Positions 20,343-28,509 of a DNA stretch of 64,000 nt are shown in pieces. The position numbers and the translations under genes were made by a program. Under the pieces are notes generated by a model. It was given only the letters and a program-made list of their open reading frames with translations, had not been told where the DNA came from and did no database searches. How positions within the stretch are numbered: position 1 is the stretch's first letter; each line of letters begins with the position of its first letter. This stretch comes from Micromonospora thermarum (GTDB taxonomy: Bacteria; Actinomycetota; Actinomycetes; Mycobacteriales; Micromonosporaceae), in contig NZ_JAATEO010000021.1 of NCBI RefSeq assembly GCF_012034245.1, positions 55,911-119,910 on the forward strand, written 5' to 3'.

Positions 20343-21502
20343 ACTTCGACCTCACCCCCGAGCAGGACCAGCTCCGCGACGCCGTGCGGGCGCTGGGCAA
20401 GCGGTACGGCCACCGGTACTTCGTGGAGAAGGCCAAGGCCGGCGAGCACACCACCGAGCTGTGGAACGAGGCCGGCCGGCTGGGCTACCTGGGCGTGAAC
20501 ATCCCGACCGAGTACGGCGGCGGGGGCGGCGGCATCACCGAGCTGGCCATCGTCTGCGAGGAGCTGGCCGCAGCCGGCTGCCCGCTGCTGCTGCTCGTGG
20601 TCTCCCCCGCCATCGCCGCCACGGTCATCAACCGGCACGGCACCGACGAGCAGCGCAAGCGCCACCTGCCCGGCTTGGCGGACGGCTCCCAGAAGATCGT
20701 CTTCGCGATCACCGAGCCGGAGGCCGGCTCGAACTTCCACCGCCTCGGCACAGTCGCCCGCCGTGACGGCGACGACTGGGTGCTCTCCGGCCGCAAGTGC
20801 TACATCTCCGGGGTCGACGACGCCGGTCACGTGCTCGTGGTGACCCGCACCGAGGACGCGGTGAGCGGCAAGCTGAAGCCGGCGCTGTTCATCGTCCCGA
20901 CCGACGCGGCCGGGCTGACCTGGTCCAAGCTGGACATGGAGATCCTGTCCCCGGAGAACCAGTTCCTGCTCTACCTGGACGACGTCCGCCTGCCCGGCGA
21001 CGCGCTGGTCGGCGAGTCGGTGGAGGCCGGCCTGCCGGCGCTGTTCTCCGGGCTCAACCCGGAGCGCATCACGGTCGCCGCGATGGGCGCCGGCACCGGC
21101 CGGTACGCGATCGAGCGCGCGTCGGAGTACACGGCGACGCGGGCGGTGTGGGGCGGGCGGACGATCGGCTCCCACCAGGGGGTGTCGCATCCGCTGGCGC
21201 ACGCGGCGGTGCAGGTGGAGTTGGCCCGGCTGATGATCCAGAAGGCTTCTCTCCTCTATGACGCCGGGCGTGACCTGGAGGCGGGTGTCGCCGGAAACAT
21301 GGCGAAGTACGCGGCTGGCGAGGCCGCGGCTCTGGCGGTGGACACGGCGGTGCAGGTGCACGGCGGGGCCGGCATGACCACGGAGTACGGGGTGGCGACG
21401 CTGCTCGGGGCGGTACGGGCGGGCCGGATCGCCCCGGTCAGCCGGGAGATGATCCTCAACTTCGTCGCCCAACACGTCCTCGGCCAAGACAAGTCGTACT
21501 GA
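20339..21502 (+). CDS. Acyl-CoA dehydrogenase (second copy in the operon)
   Basis: 387 residues, a standard-length acyl-CoA dehydrogenase, with ribosome site GAGGAGG. Motifs include FAITEPEAGSNFHRLGT, RKCYISGVDDA, RAVWGGRTIGSHQGVSHPLA and QVHGGAGMTTEYGV. It shares the operon with a carboxylase and an AtuA-like gene, so it likely oxidises a branched acyl-CoA (isovaleryl- or citronellyl-CoA type). It is the last gene of the run. No enoyl-CoA hydratase follows before the accessory island begins. Confidence 0.93.
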   Translation: MNFDLTPEQDQLRDAVRALGKRYGHRYFVEKAKAGEHTTELWNEAGRLGYLGVNIPTEYGGGGGGITELAIVCEELAAAGCPLLLLVVSPAIAATVINRHGTDEQRKRHLPGLADGSQKIVFAITEPEAGSNFHRLGTVARRDGDDWVLSGRKCYISGVDDAGHVLVVTRTEDAVSGKLKPALFIVPTDAAGLTWSKLDMEILSPENQFLLYLDDVRLPGDALVGESVEAGLPALFSGLNPERITVAAMGAGTGRYAIERASEYTATRAVWGGRTIGSHQGVSHPLAHAAVQVELARLMIQKASLLYDAGRDLEAGVAGNMAKYAAGEAAALAVDTAVQVHGGAGMTTEYGVATLLGAVRAGRIAPVSREMILNFVAQHVLGQDKSY

Positions 21503-21592
21503 GTTGGCACAGCTGGTCGGCCGCCTTTTCTCAGTCAGCTAGCTGCCCGGCTGCGGTGCCATGAGAGGCTAGGTCGCCACCTTCTGCGCGAG

Positions 21593-22165
21593 CTAAGCAT
21601 CTAGTAGTCGCCCGATTTGTCGCACGAGCTTATCGAACGAGAGGCATCGTTGGGCTTGCTCTATGCTCAGCATGGCGGAGAAGGCCGGCTGGTGGATTGT
21701 CTCCCGGTACTTCTCTACCATCTGGCTCTCGAGCCGCGACTTCGCACCTCTCGGCAGTTCAGGATCACCCTCGAAATGTGCATCATCACGTACTGATCGA
21801 TGAGTCCTCAGGGACTCAATTGCAGCCAGGAACCACGCCTCGTATTCGCGGACCGCGATGGCAACCAAGACGCCCTCCCTCTTCGCCGCATCTTCAATTT
21901 GCGTTGCTAGTTCTGATGGATCATCGTCGTCGGCATCAGCAACGACGAGCACGCCACCCTCGTTCGCAATTCGAGCCGTCTGCATCTCCACAGCACGACA
22001 CATCGTTGGGCCAACCATCTGGTTCCGAGGAACCCGGTGAGGCTTGCTAAGTTCCACCGTAGCGCAGCCGAAAACCTCCAGGGCGATTCTCCGCACGAGA
22101 ACGGGTAATGCGCTCACTTCGCCATAACCTTCAACTATCGATGCAATCGTAGGAGGCGCGCTCAT
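21593..22165 (-). CDS. DUF4276 TOPRIM-like protein, partner of an AAA ATPase
   Basis: 190 residues. N-terminal IVEGYGEVSALPVLVRRI holds an acidic/GxxE segment, and VVADADDDDPSEL around residue 75 supplies the acidic cluster expected of a TOPRIM-type metal site. I read it as DUF4276. Its start overlaps the ATPase stop as ATGA, so the two proteins are made together. By analogy with OLD and PARIS systems it would be the nuclease or effector arm. No experiment is known to me for this pair. Base composition is visibly less GC-rich than the flanking operon. Confidence 0.8.
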   Translation of the reverse strand: MSAPPTIASIVEGYGEVSALPVLVRRIALEVFGCATVELSKPHRVPRNQMVGPTMCRAVEMQTARIANEGGVLVVADADDDDPSELATQIEDAAKREGVLVAIAVREYEAWFLAAIESLRTHRSVRDDAHFEGDPELPRGAKSRLESQMVEKYRETIHQPAFSAMLSIEQAQRCLSFDKLVRQIGRLLDA

Positions 22166-23409
22166 CTAAACAACTCCAACTGCCCCGAATCGTTCTTCTC
22201 TGGAGCCAGTTGGTCAACTCGAAGCAGCTCACCTGGCGTAAATAGGCTTTCTCGCAATGCTTTCTGCCCAGCTGCGTCAACGCGGCCAATAACTGTGTTG
22301 CCTTCAATAGACCTTACAGCCAGAATCTCGTCTGGCGAGATGGTCGAGGAATCAAGCAGATCTGGGCTGTGTGTAGTTACTATGACTTGGCGAGACTCGC
22401 TTGCGTCCCGTAGGGCATCTAGAAGGAGGCCGGCCGCAGCAGGGTGCAGGGCAGCTTCTGGTTCTTCGACACCGACAGGGCTTGGCCTACCAGGGGCTCC
22501 ACCAAGCAGCGCGGTGAGGACTCCGAGAGCTCTCAAAGTGCCATCACTCATCGAACTAGCCTGGAAGGTCCAAGGGGCTACATCTCCAGCAACCCGTTGC
22601 CGAAACTCAATGGTTTCCCAAGAACCAAGTCCTCTGCGCTCAACGCCCACTACGCCCTCTACGACCCGGCTCAGATATTCCTCAATCTTGGCCTTGGCAT
22701 CCGGGTAGTCCCGCCGCAGCCGCTCGATCACGCTTGCAATATTTGATCCATCACGACGCAATAGGTCGCCGGCTTCAGGCTTCTGCAAGTGGCGCATAGC
22801 GTCCGGGTTCAGGTTATACACATTGATGCTGGAAAGACCCTCGTACACGAACCTGAAGGCCTCGATACCAGACACCGCCACTAAGTACAGTCGATCCTCG
22901 GAAACCTTTGGCAGCAACGGCTCGCTAGAGGACACGACCTTGCCTTCACGTACCTCATAAAACTTCTCGCTATAGAGCAGCGCCCGCAGTCCACCGGGGT
23001 CTATTACTTCGTCAGACTCAGGCCACCACACTCTGCATTCTTCACGCGAGACGCGGAAGTCCCCACCGCTAACGGCCCCCACCTGGAATCCGAATGTGCC
23101 ACGCAAACCCGCCGCTGTGAATTCCATTGAAACGCCGAAGTGCGTTGGATGACCTCGTGAGCGTCGTCTAACCTCACTGATTCCGCCCCGTTCACGAAGC
23201 GCGTTGTCAAGATTTTCGTTGAGCGCCTGCGCGACAAGCCGAAGTGAGTCCAACACATTGCTCTTACCTGCGCCGTTTGGGCCAACTAACAGCGTCAGCG
23301 GACCCAGGTTTATGTCGCAGCCCGCGATACTCCTATAGTGACGCAGCTTTAAGCGGTTGATGGAAAACTTACCCATCGGGTCGGGCGCTACGAAAGGTTC
23401 ATTCGTCAC
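22162..23409 (-). CDS. AAA/ABC-type ATPase (COG4637-like), partner of DUF4276
   Basis: 415 residues. SMC/OLD-like ATPase: Walker A VGPNGAGKSN (residues 42-51), signature-like SMSDGTLRALG near 288, Walker B VGVEEPEAALHP near 320 and the H-loop region VTTHSPDLLDS. Middle features such as FYNLNPD-type VYNLNPDAMRHLQ and LRRDGSNIASV match the conserved COG4637 ATPase family as I recall it. It probably senses and activates the downstream DUF4276 partner. Composition and position between metabolic genes and a toxin-antitoxin region point to horizontal acquisition. Confidence 0.86.
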   Translation of the reverse strand: MTNEPFVAPDPMGKFSINRLKLRHYRSIAGCDINLGPLTLLVGPNGAGKSNVLDSLRLVAQALNENLDNALRERGGISEVRRRSRGHPTHFGVSMEFTAAGLRGTFGFQVGAVSGGDFRVSREECRVWWPESDEVIDPGGLRALLYSEKFYEVREGKVVSSSEPLLPKVSEDRLYLVAVSGIEAFRFVYEGLSSINVYNLNPDAMRHLQKPEAGDLLRRDGSNIASVIERLRRDYPDAKAKIEEYLSRVVEGVVGVERRGLGSWETIEFRQRVAGDVAPWTFQASSMSDGTLRALGVLTALLGGAPGRPSPVGVEEPEAALHPAAAGLLLDALRDASESRQVIVTTHSPDLLDSSTISPDEILAVRSIEGNTVIGRVDAAGQKALRESLFTPGELLRVDQLAPEKNDSGQLELFR

Positions 23410-23913
23410 TTAGTTCCTCGATCCCGAGCCTGGCGCGGTGTGGGGTTGCCGCAACCCGCTAGAGCTGCGGCCGATGTCATAATGTCTCAGCCTAGTGTGC
23501 CTGTTCGTCATCCTGTTTGTCGTCGACCCGCCCTGCTGGCGGGAGTGGGTCGTAACCTTGGGCACCGACAACCCATAAGAGGCGTGCACGTGGCAGCGGT
23601 GCTGGACTAGGTCGACAGGACGTCAGACACGTGGACCTCCCCCGCGAACGACGCGGGGCTAGGGCGCAAGTCATGGTCTGGGTTGAGTCCTTTGACACGG
23701 TCGTATCGGCCGGGATGGCAGGCGCCGCCAGCTACGACGCGGGGCTGCTGCGGTGTACTACCGACTACGGACTGCCGTGGTCGAGGTCGACCGATCGGGC
23801 CGCTCCCCACCGTTGCATGGGCAAAACGGGCTCCATCGACACTGCGCTCACCCGGCCGAGCCGTACAGTCTCCGCCGTCCCACCCAGCCCTGGATATCGG
23901 CTGGTTCCCTTGC
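23410..23913. other. 504-bp gap without a recognised gene
   Basis: Holds a small hairpin (GGGTTG-CCG-CAACCC, 23443-23457) 34 bases before the start of the leftward ATPase gene, perhaps part of its control region. Several short open frames exist on both strands but none has recognisable residues, a convincing ribosome site or family resemblance. Confidence 0.5.
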
Positions 23914-24103
23914 TCAGACGTCGAACTTACCGGTCTTGATGGCCTCGATGAAGCCACTCCACTCGCGGGGGGGTAAAGGACAGCACCGGTCCCTGCCGGT
24001 CCTTGCTGTCTCGGATCATGACGGCGTGGGGTGGGGCGGCGACCTCCACGCAGTCACCGCCACCGTTGCTCCGCGTACTCTTCTTCCACTTGAGGGGGGT
24101 CAT
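23914..24103 (-). pseudogene. DUF397 protein, frameshifted near its end
   Basis: Starts MTPLKWKKSTRSNGGGDCVEVA, the classic DUF397 N-terminus. The frame is intact through VLSFTP, then meets a run of seven C (coding strand) at about 23968-23977. Removing one C restores the family ending REWSGFIEAIKTGKFDV with a stop at 23914. As written, the frame runs on to 23927 with unrelated residues. DUF397 proteins pair with XRE regulators in actinomycetes, and the upstream XRE gene overlaps it as ATGA. This is a real +1 slip or a sequencing error. Confidence 0.85.
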
Positions 24104-24954
24104 GTCTGTTCCTCTGCGATCGATGCGATGAGCTTGCGAGACTGCGCCTCGCTGAGGGCTTGCTGCTCGATGGCGGACCATACGCCTTCGTACGCTGCGA
24201 CCTCTGCGGGCTTGTCGAGATAGAGGGCGCCAGTGAGGCCGTCTGAGTAGATGATCGACGGCTCGCTACCCGCGTCGAAGTCGAGGATCGTGAAGGCGCC
24301 GTTGGTCATGCTGGCGCGGTGCAGGCCGACGCCGAACGGCACCACGCGCACAGACACGTTGGGCTGGCGGCTCACCGTGACGACATGGTTGAGCTGTTCG
24401 GCGTCCACACCCCGGCGCAGCACAGCTTCGTCAAGCATGATGTCCACCTGCGGAGCGCGGGGTGCGGAGCGGGTCAGCAGCGCCTGTCGGCCGAGTCGCA
24501 CCGCTACGCCTCGGTCGATTTCCTCCGCGGTCATGTCCGGGCGTGCCACCTCGTAGACCCGTGTGGCGTACGCCTTGGTCTGAAGCAGGCCAGGGATCAA
24601 CTGCGCCTCGTACTTCCGCAGGCGGCGTGCGGCGGCTTCCAGGCCCACATACAGCTCGAACCACTCGGGGATGGCGTCGCCATACGAGTGCCACCAACCG
24701 CGCCCCTTCGTCTCCTTCGCGAGGCCCATCAGCGCCTCGGTCAACTCCGGTGACGCTCCGTAAATTCTGCACATCGCCTCGACGTCGAGGGAGCGCATCG
24801 ACGTCGCACCCGTTTCGATCCGCCAGATCTTCGGGGTGGACCACTCCAGCGCGTCGGCTGCTGCCTTGACGGTCATGCGCGCCTCTTCGCGGAGGTGCCG
24901 CAGGTGCCGCCCGAGCTGCCGCCGAGGAACCGTCGAGCCGGTGTCCGTCGTCAT
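24100..24954 (-). CDS. XRE-family regulator with DUF5753 domain
   Basis: 284 residues from the ATG at 24954. The ORF extends to 25011 but lacks family residues there. The N-terminal XRE helix-turn-helix is LRHLREEARMTVKAAADALEWSTPKIWRIE. The C-terminal DUF5753 region includes KYEAQLIPGLLQTKAYA and PFGVGLHRA. Such regulators control morphological or antibiotic functions in streptomycetes and work with the adjacent DUF397 protein. Here the partner is frameshifted. Confidence 0.93.
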   Translation of the reverse strand: MTTDTGSTVPRRQLGRHLRHLREEARMTVKAAADALEWSTPKIWRIETGATSMRSLDVEAMCRIYGASPELTEALMGLAKETKGRGWWHSYGDAIPEWFELYVGLEAAARRLRKYEAQLIPGLLQTKAYATRVYEVARPDMTAEEIDRGVAVRLGRQALLTRSAPRAPQVDIMLDEAVLRRGVDAEQLNHVVTVSRQPNVSVRVVPFGVGLHRASMTNGAFTILDFDAGSEPSIIYSDGLTGALYLDKPAEVAAYEGVWSAIEQQALSEAQSRKLIASIAEEQT

Positions 24955-25180
24955 TGCCACTTCCTCTCCGGCACTACATACCGGGCGAAACTTGCGCTCG
25001 ATATGTAACACCTGTTCGCCACGCTCAGCAATGGAACCTAACGAGGTGAAAGCTCCTCGATCGTTTCATCCAAAATGTAATCTTGCATATTGAGTGTTCG
25101 CCGGTAAACCATGAGCTGGGTGTGGCGGTCGGATGACCGTGCGTGGCCCGGCCGCCATGCCCCCAAAGCGAGGGGGCCGG

Positions 25181-25366
25181 ATGAGCAGGCATGTCGCCTA
25201 CGACCAGTACGTGATCGCAGTTGCGCTGACGATGGCTCGGCGGCACCGTCCGGTGTGGTCGTGGCAGAAGTGGCAGCGGGTCTGCCGATGCGGAAGCGCC
25301 CTGCCCTGCCAGGCAAGACACCGAGTGCCGATCAACCGCAGGCACTGGCCGGGTGAGGGCCGATGA
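25181..25366 (+). CDS. Small protein of unknown function, divergent from the XRE gene
   Basis: 61 residues from ATG 25181 (MSRHVAYDQYVIAVALTMAR). Basic, with one pair of cysteines (VCRCGS). Its stop overlaps the next start as ATGA. I recall similar small ORFs beside XRE/DUF397 pairs in Micromonosporaceae, but know no function. Confidence 0.55.
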   Translation: MSRHVAYDQYVIAVALTMARRHRPVWSWQKWQRVCRCGSALPCQARHRVPINRRHWPGEGR

Positions 25367-25581
25367 CCACGCATGGCCCTGTTCTGCCGATCTGGACGTG
25401 CGGCGGGTGTGGCGCCCCCTGGCCCTGCCGCACCCGCCGCAACGAACTCAAAGCCGAGTACGAGGATGCCCCGGTATCCCTAGCTCTCTACCTCGGCTCG
25501 TGCCTCGTAGCCGCGACCCAGGACATGGCCTGGGCACCGGCCGGCCTGCTCCACCGCCGCTTCCTCGGCTGGCTGCCATGA
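25363..25581 (+). CDS. Small Cys-containing protein
   Basis: 72 residues (MTTHGPVLPIWTCGGCGAPW), with CxxC and a third Cys that could bind zinc, and a hydrophobic middle. It has a GAGGG ribosome site and overlaps both neighbours as ATGA, so it belongs to a three-ORF coupled set. Function unknown. Confidence 0.6.
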   Translation: MTTHGPVLPIWTCGGCGAPWPCRTRRNELKAEYEDAPVSLALYLGSCLVAATQDMAWAPAGLLHRRFLGWLP

Positions 25582-26081
25582 CGGACCTGCGCGCCGGCAC
25601 CCTGCTCCACATCGACCGCGCCGCCAGCGTCCAGTTCCTGACCCCGATCAAGTTCCGCCTGATCAGAGTCCTCGACTGGATCACGTACGACGGCTGGGTC
25701 TGGCTGGACGGCTACCAGCTCAACGCCAAGGGCGACGCCATCGCCCGCCGCACGATCTACCTCCAGAAGGCAGGACTCACCGGCACGCAGCGTCCACCCG
25801 GTGCACCGGGCGGACCCGCCGGCCCAGCCCCTCCAGCAGCGAGTCCTCGACGTGGAAGTCGTGGATCCGCAGCCGGTGCCGGGGCAGCTCCGCCTCTGAA
25901 GGGCAGAGCACCTGCGCGCGTACCTGATCCACCGGCACGTACCGCACCCCGCCGCGCTCCTGAGGGATCACCGTGTGGATGTCGAGGCGCTGATGAGCCG
26001 CCCGCACAAGCTGACTCCCGACCAGCTCAAGTCGCTGTGGCTGCACCGAGCGGTGGCGCGCCGCCTGGCCACCGATCCTGA
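25578..26081 (+). CDS. Small conserved protein whose C-terminus is replaced at an insertion junction
   Basis: Begins MTDLRAGTLLHIDRAASVQF and looks conserved through IARRTIYLQKAG, about 66 residues. From about 25777 the frame enters the antisense strand of a duplicated gene end and runs for about 100 low-complexity residues to 26081. The native C-terminus was therefore probably lost when the neighbouring segment was inserted. Function unknown. The first part is coupled to the upstream small ORFs. Confidence 0.5.
   Translation: MTDLRAGTLLHIDRAASVQFLTPIKFRLIRVLDWITYDGWVWLDGYQLNAKGDAIARRTIYLQKAGLTGTQRPPGAPGGPAGPAPPAASPRRGSRGSAAGAGAAPPLKGRAPARVPDPPARTAPRRAPEGSPCGCRGADEPPAQADSRPAQVAVAAPSGGAPPGHRS
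25777..25975 (-). repeat. Duplicated 3' end of the 27295-28509 membrane gene (distal copy)
   Basis: About 195 bp that nearly repeat 27300-27496. It encodes the same C-terminus (QERGGVRYVP to VHRVDAACR) and ends in its own stop (TGA here, TAA in the full gene). The copies differ at scattered positions, giving for example SEAELP against SEEELP, so this is a diverged copy and not a recent identical duplication. Confidence 0.88.
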
Positions 26082-26442
26082 CGAGGTGCTCCGCAGGGCC
26101 AGAGTGAATCTCGACCGGCTGCTCCTGCAGCATCAGAAGACAATGACCGAGGTCTGGCTGAGGCGCTGGCAGGACAAGATCGACGAGGGTGTCGGCGCCG
26201 TTTACAGGGCACTGATCGCGGAAGATCCGGAAGCTGTCGACCTACGCCAGAACTCGCCCTTCGCTGGCATACTCCCTCAACCGCAGCGCCGGAAGATCCT
26301 CGCGGCCTTCAACGCGGCGACCGCTAGGACAGGTCGCGTCGAGAGCAGTTCGTGTCGCACCCTCTCGTTACTGTCCTCGTACTCCGTCGACCGCGACTCC
26401 CGCCCGTGCTGCCACCACCGGAACCTCTCGATCGACCCCTAA
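25993..26442 (+). CDS. Helical protein of toxin-antitoxin-like type, C-terminus possibly altered
   Basis: 149 residues from ATG 25993. LTPDQLKSLWLHRAVARRL and DEVLRRARVNLDRLL form a conserved helical start, and the segment to LRQNSPFAGILPQPQRRKILAAF resembles the normal end of a small protein family that I recall from toxin-antitoxin-like pairs. The last 30 or so residues (Ser/Cys/Arg-rich) look unlike the rest and may come from a frameshift. Exact role unknown. Confidence 0.55.
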   Translation: MSRPHKLTPDQLKSLWLHRAVARRLATDPDEVLRRARVNLDRLLLQHQKTMTEVWLRRWQDKIDEGVGAVYRALIAEDPEAVDLRQNSPFAGILPQPQRRKILAAFNAATARTGRVESSSCRTLSLLSSYSVDRDSRPCCHHRNLSIDP

Positions 26443-26452
26443 CATGGGAGGC

Positions 26453-27004
26453 ATGACCGTGTCCGCGCATGACATCGCCGCCGAACTTCGCGACCGGCTA
26501 CCCGGACTTCCGGTCAAGAAGCTGCACAAACTGCTCTACTACTGCCAGGGCCACCACCTCGCCACCTTCGATCGCCCTCTGTTCGGAGAGCGCATCGACG
26601 CGTGGGACATGGGCCCAGTCGTGTCCTCACTGTGGCGGGACGAGCGCAGGGGTCACGCACCCCCGCCGCGCCGCCAGCTTGGAGAGGCGGAGCTGAACAC
26701 CATCGGGTACGTGATCTCTCGGTACGGCAACCTCACCGGCACCGACCTGGAGAACCTCACGCACGGCGAACCACCCTGGCGCCTGGCCGACAGCAGCCGT
26801 CGTCCTGGTGAGTCCGTCACGATCCGGCAGGACTGGATCAAGGAGTTCTTCCGTACCGCTGGTGCTCCTCGCCAGCAGGACGACGAAACGGTCCTCGACA
26901 CCGCCGACGTGCGGGCATGGCTGGCCGACGCCGCCATGGACGAGCGGGGGATGCACGAAGACAGCGTTGAAGCCCTCCGCGCGAGGCTCGTTACTGGTGT
27001 CTGA
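26453..27004 (+). CDS. Panacea-domain (DUF4065) antitoxin
   Basis: 183 residues. The ATG at 26453 follows GGAGGC; an in-frame ATG at 26444 is less likely. VKKLHKLLYYCQGHHLATFDRPLF, ERIDAWDMGPVV and LWR are the hallmark of DUF4065, the Panacea domain, known as a promiscuous antitoxin fold (also called SocA/GepA-like). The C-terminal part adds an acidic helical tail. The next gene overlaps its end by eight bases, which fits an antitoxin-toxin operon. Confidence 0.88.
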   Translation: MTVSAHDIAAELRDRLPGLPVKKLHKLLYYCQGHHLATFDRPLFGERIDAWDMGPVVSSLWRDERRGHAPPPRRQLGEAELNTIGYVISRYGNLTGTDLENLTHGEPPWRLADSSRRPGESVTIRQDWIKEFFRTAGAPRQQDDETVLDTADVRAWLADAAMDERGMHEDSVEALRARLVTGV

Positions 27005-27290
27005 CGCCGCTTTGTGGTCGCTGAAGGGCTTCACCGACCACCTCGACATCTGGATCAAGACCGAGTCCCCCGACCAGGACCTCATCAACCTGGTGACGGC
27101 ATGGGTGCTTTCCCGCTTTGAGGACCCCTATCAGGGCGTTCGCCGCGAACCAGGCTTTGACAACCTGTGGTGGGGGCAGGTGCCCTTGTCGCTCCACGAC
27201 GGCACCGTGGTGGTTTGCTCGTATGTGATTGAGGAACGGACACGCACCGTAACCTGCAAGAGCATCTCGGCCCTGTCCTGGCCGATTTAG
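26997..27290 (+). CDS. Putative toxin partner of the Panacea antitoxin
   Basis: 97 residues from the GTG at 26997, which overlaps the antitoxin stop by eight bases. It contains EDPYQGVRREPGFDNLWWGQV and ends in the strand-rich RTRTVTCKSISALSWPI. The last part resembles small beta-rich toxins of the RelE/ParE size class, but no catalytic residues are certain. The assignment rests on size, overlap and the known variety of Panacea partners. Confidence 0.6.
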   Translation: MSDAALWSLKGFTDHLDIWIKTESPDQDLINLVTAWVLSRFEDPYQGVRREPGFDNLWWGQVPLSLHDGTVVVCSYVIEERTRTVTCKSISALSWPI

Positions 27291-27294
27291 CTGA

Positions 27295-28509
27295 TTATCG
27301 GCAGGCAGCGTCCACCCGGTGCACCGGGCGGACCCGCCGGCCCAGCCCCTCCAGCAGCGAGTCCTCGACGTGGAAGTCGTGGATCCGCAGCCGGTGCCGG
27401 GGCAGCTCCTCCTCCGAAGGGCAGAGCACCTGCGCGCGTACCTGTCCCACCGGCACGTAGCGCACGCCGCCGCGCTCCTGGAGGATCACCATGTTGACGT
27501 CGTCGGTGGTCACCACGTGCCCCCGGATGTCCTCGGTAACTCCGACAGAGGCCCCGGAGGAGTCCCCCACCGTCGTCACGGTGAGCGGCAGCACCGGCGT
27601 ACTGATCACCGGCAGCGCCACCCACACCAGCATGGCCAGCACGGCGAGCTGGGTGAGCGAGGCGAGTGGCCGGATCACCACGCCGGGCAGCGGCCCGGCG
27701 ATGAAGAGCGCCAGCAGCGGCGGAACGACCAGCAGCACGATCGCCAGCCACTCTTCCAGCCGCCATGCGTCACGCAGCGTCGGCACGAGCAGGAACAGGT
27801 AACCGCCGAACACCGCCGCGACGACGAGGACCCGGGCCACGGGTTGCTCGTGCAGCCGTTCCGGCCGCACCTGGAACGCCGCGAAGGCGGCGGGCACCAG
27901 CAGCGGCAGGTACAGCAGCGGCCAGGTCACCAGGGCCATCAGGAAGCTCGCCGCCACGAACCAGGTCGGGGTGACCTCGACCCAGCGGGCGAAGAGGGGC
28001 CGGCGCGCCGCACCATCCACGCTGGCGGCGAGCACCGCGCCGAGCGCGAAGACCGCGACGAGCGCGGTGGCGAGCAGGCGCGCGGCGGTGGTGAGGAAGC
28101 CGGCCAGCAGGTTGATCGGCCCGACGTTGGCCACCAGCAGCAGCGTCGTCTGCAACTCGCCGCCGGCCTCGACCCCGAGCCGGAGCACCGAGAAGATCGC
28201 CGGCACGCCGACCACGGCCGTCCAGAACGACTGGCTGGCCCGCGCCCGCCGCTCGACCTGGTCCCAGCCGCCGACGGTCCCCGTCCGAGGCGTGACGGGA
28301 GCTGGCTCGACCTGCCCCGCCGCCGACCCGAGCGGCGGCCCCTGCGACGGCGACGGCGACCCGAGCGACTCCGCCGCCGGCGAGGGCGAGGGCGACGGCG
28401 ACGATGGCACGGGTGGCGTCCCCGGCGGCGAGGCTGACGGTGGTGCGGGTGAACGCGGGACGGGCGGCGTCGGGCCGCCAGGATCGCCGGTCGCCGCCGC
28501 CGTGCTCAT
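27295..28509 (-). CDS. Multi-pass membrane protein with soluble C-terminal domain
   Basis: 404 residues from ATG 28509. An N-terminal Pro/Ser-rich cytoplasmic tail (about 100 residues) leads into roughly seven or eight hydrophobic helices. A conserved C-terminal domain of about 70 residues follows (DDVNMVILQERGGVRYVP to RVDAACR). Its start overlaps the solute-binding protein stop as ATGA, so the two are co-expressed. Function unknown. It could be a membrane partner of the binding protein, though it is not an ABC permease. Its 3' end is duplicated at 25777-25975. Confidence 0.75.
   Translation of the reverse strand: MSTAAATGDPGGPTPPVPRSPAPPSASPPGTPPVPSSPSPSPSPAAESLGSPSPSQGPPLGSAAGQVEPAPVTPRTGTVGGWDQVERRARASQSFWTAVVGVPAIFSVLRLGVEAGGELQTTLLLVANVGPINLLAGFLTTAARLLATALVAVFALGAVLAASVDGAARRPLFARWVEVTPTWFVAASFLMALVTWPLLYLPLLVPAAFAAFQVRPERLHEQPVARVLVVAAVFGGYLFLLVPTLRDAWRLEEWLAIVLLVVPPLLALFIAGPLPGVVIRPLASLTQLAVLAMLVWVALPVISTPVLPLTVTTVGDSSGASVGVTEDIRGHVVTTDDVNMVILQERGGVRYVPVGQVRAQVLCPSEEELPRHRLRIHDFHVEDSLLEGLGRRVRPVHRVDAACR

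Larger units (their letters stand above)
25777..27496. mobile_element. Small island bounded by duplicated gene 3' ends
   Basis: About 1.3 kb of foreign-looking DNA carrying a toxin-antitoxin-type module lies between two copies of the 3' end of a membrane-protein gene. This is the arrangement left when an element integrates into a gene end and brings a replacement end. No integrase or transposase is present, so it is a remnant, a non-autonomous element or a homologous-recombination product. Confidence 0.6.

Noticed and set aside
21593..23409. Naming the ATPase/DUF4276 pair as PARIS, Gabija or Septu
   Set aside because: The ATPase lacks a fused TOPRIM, there is no UvrD or HNH partner, and the second protein looks like DUF4276 and not the PARIS DUF4435. 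Only a general resemblance is claimed.
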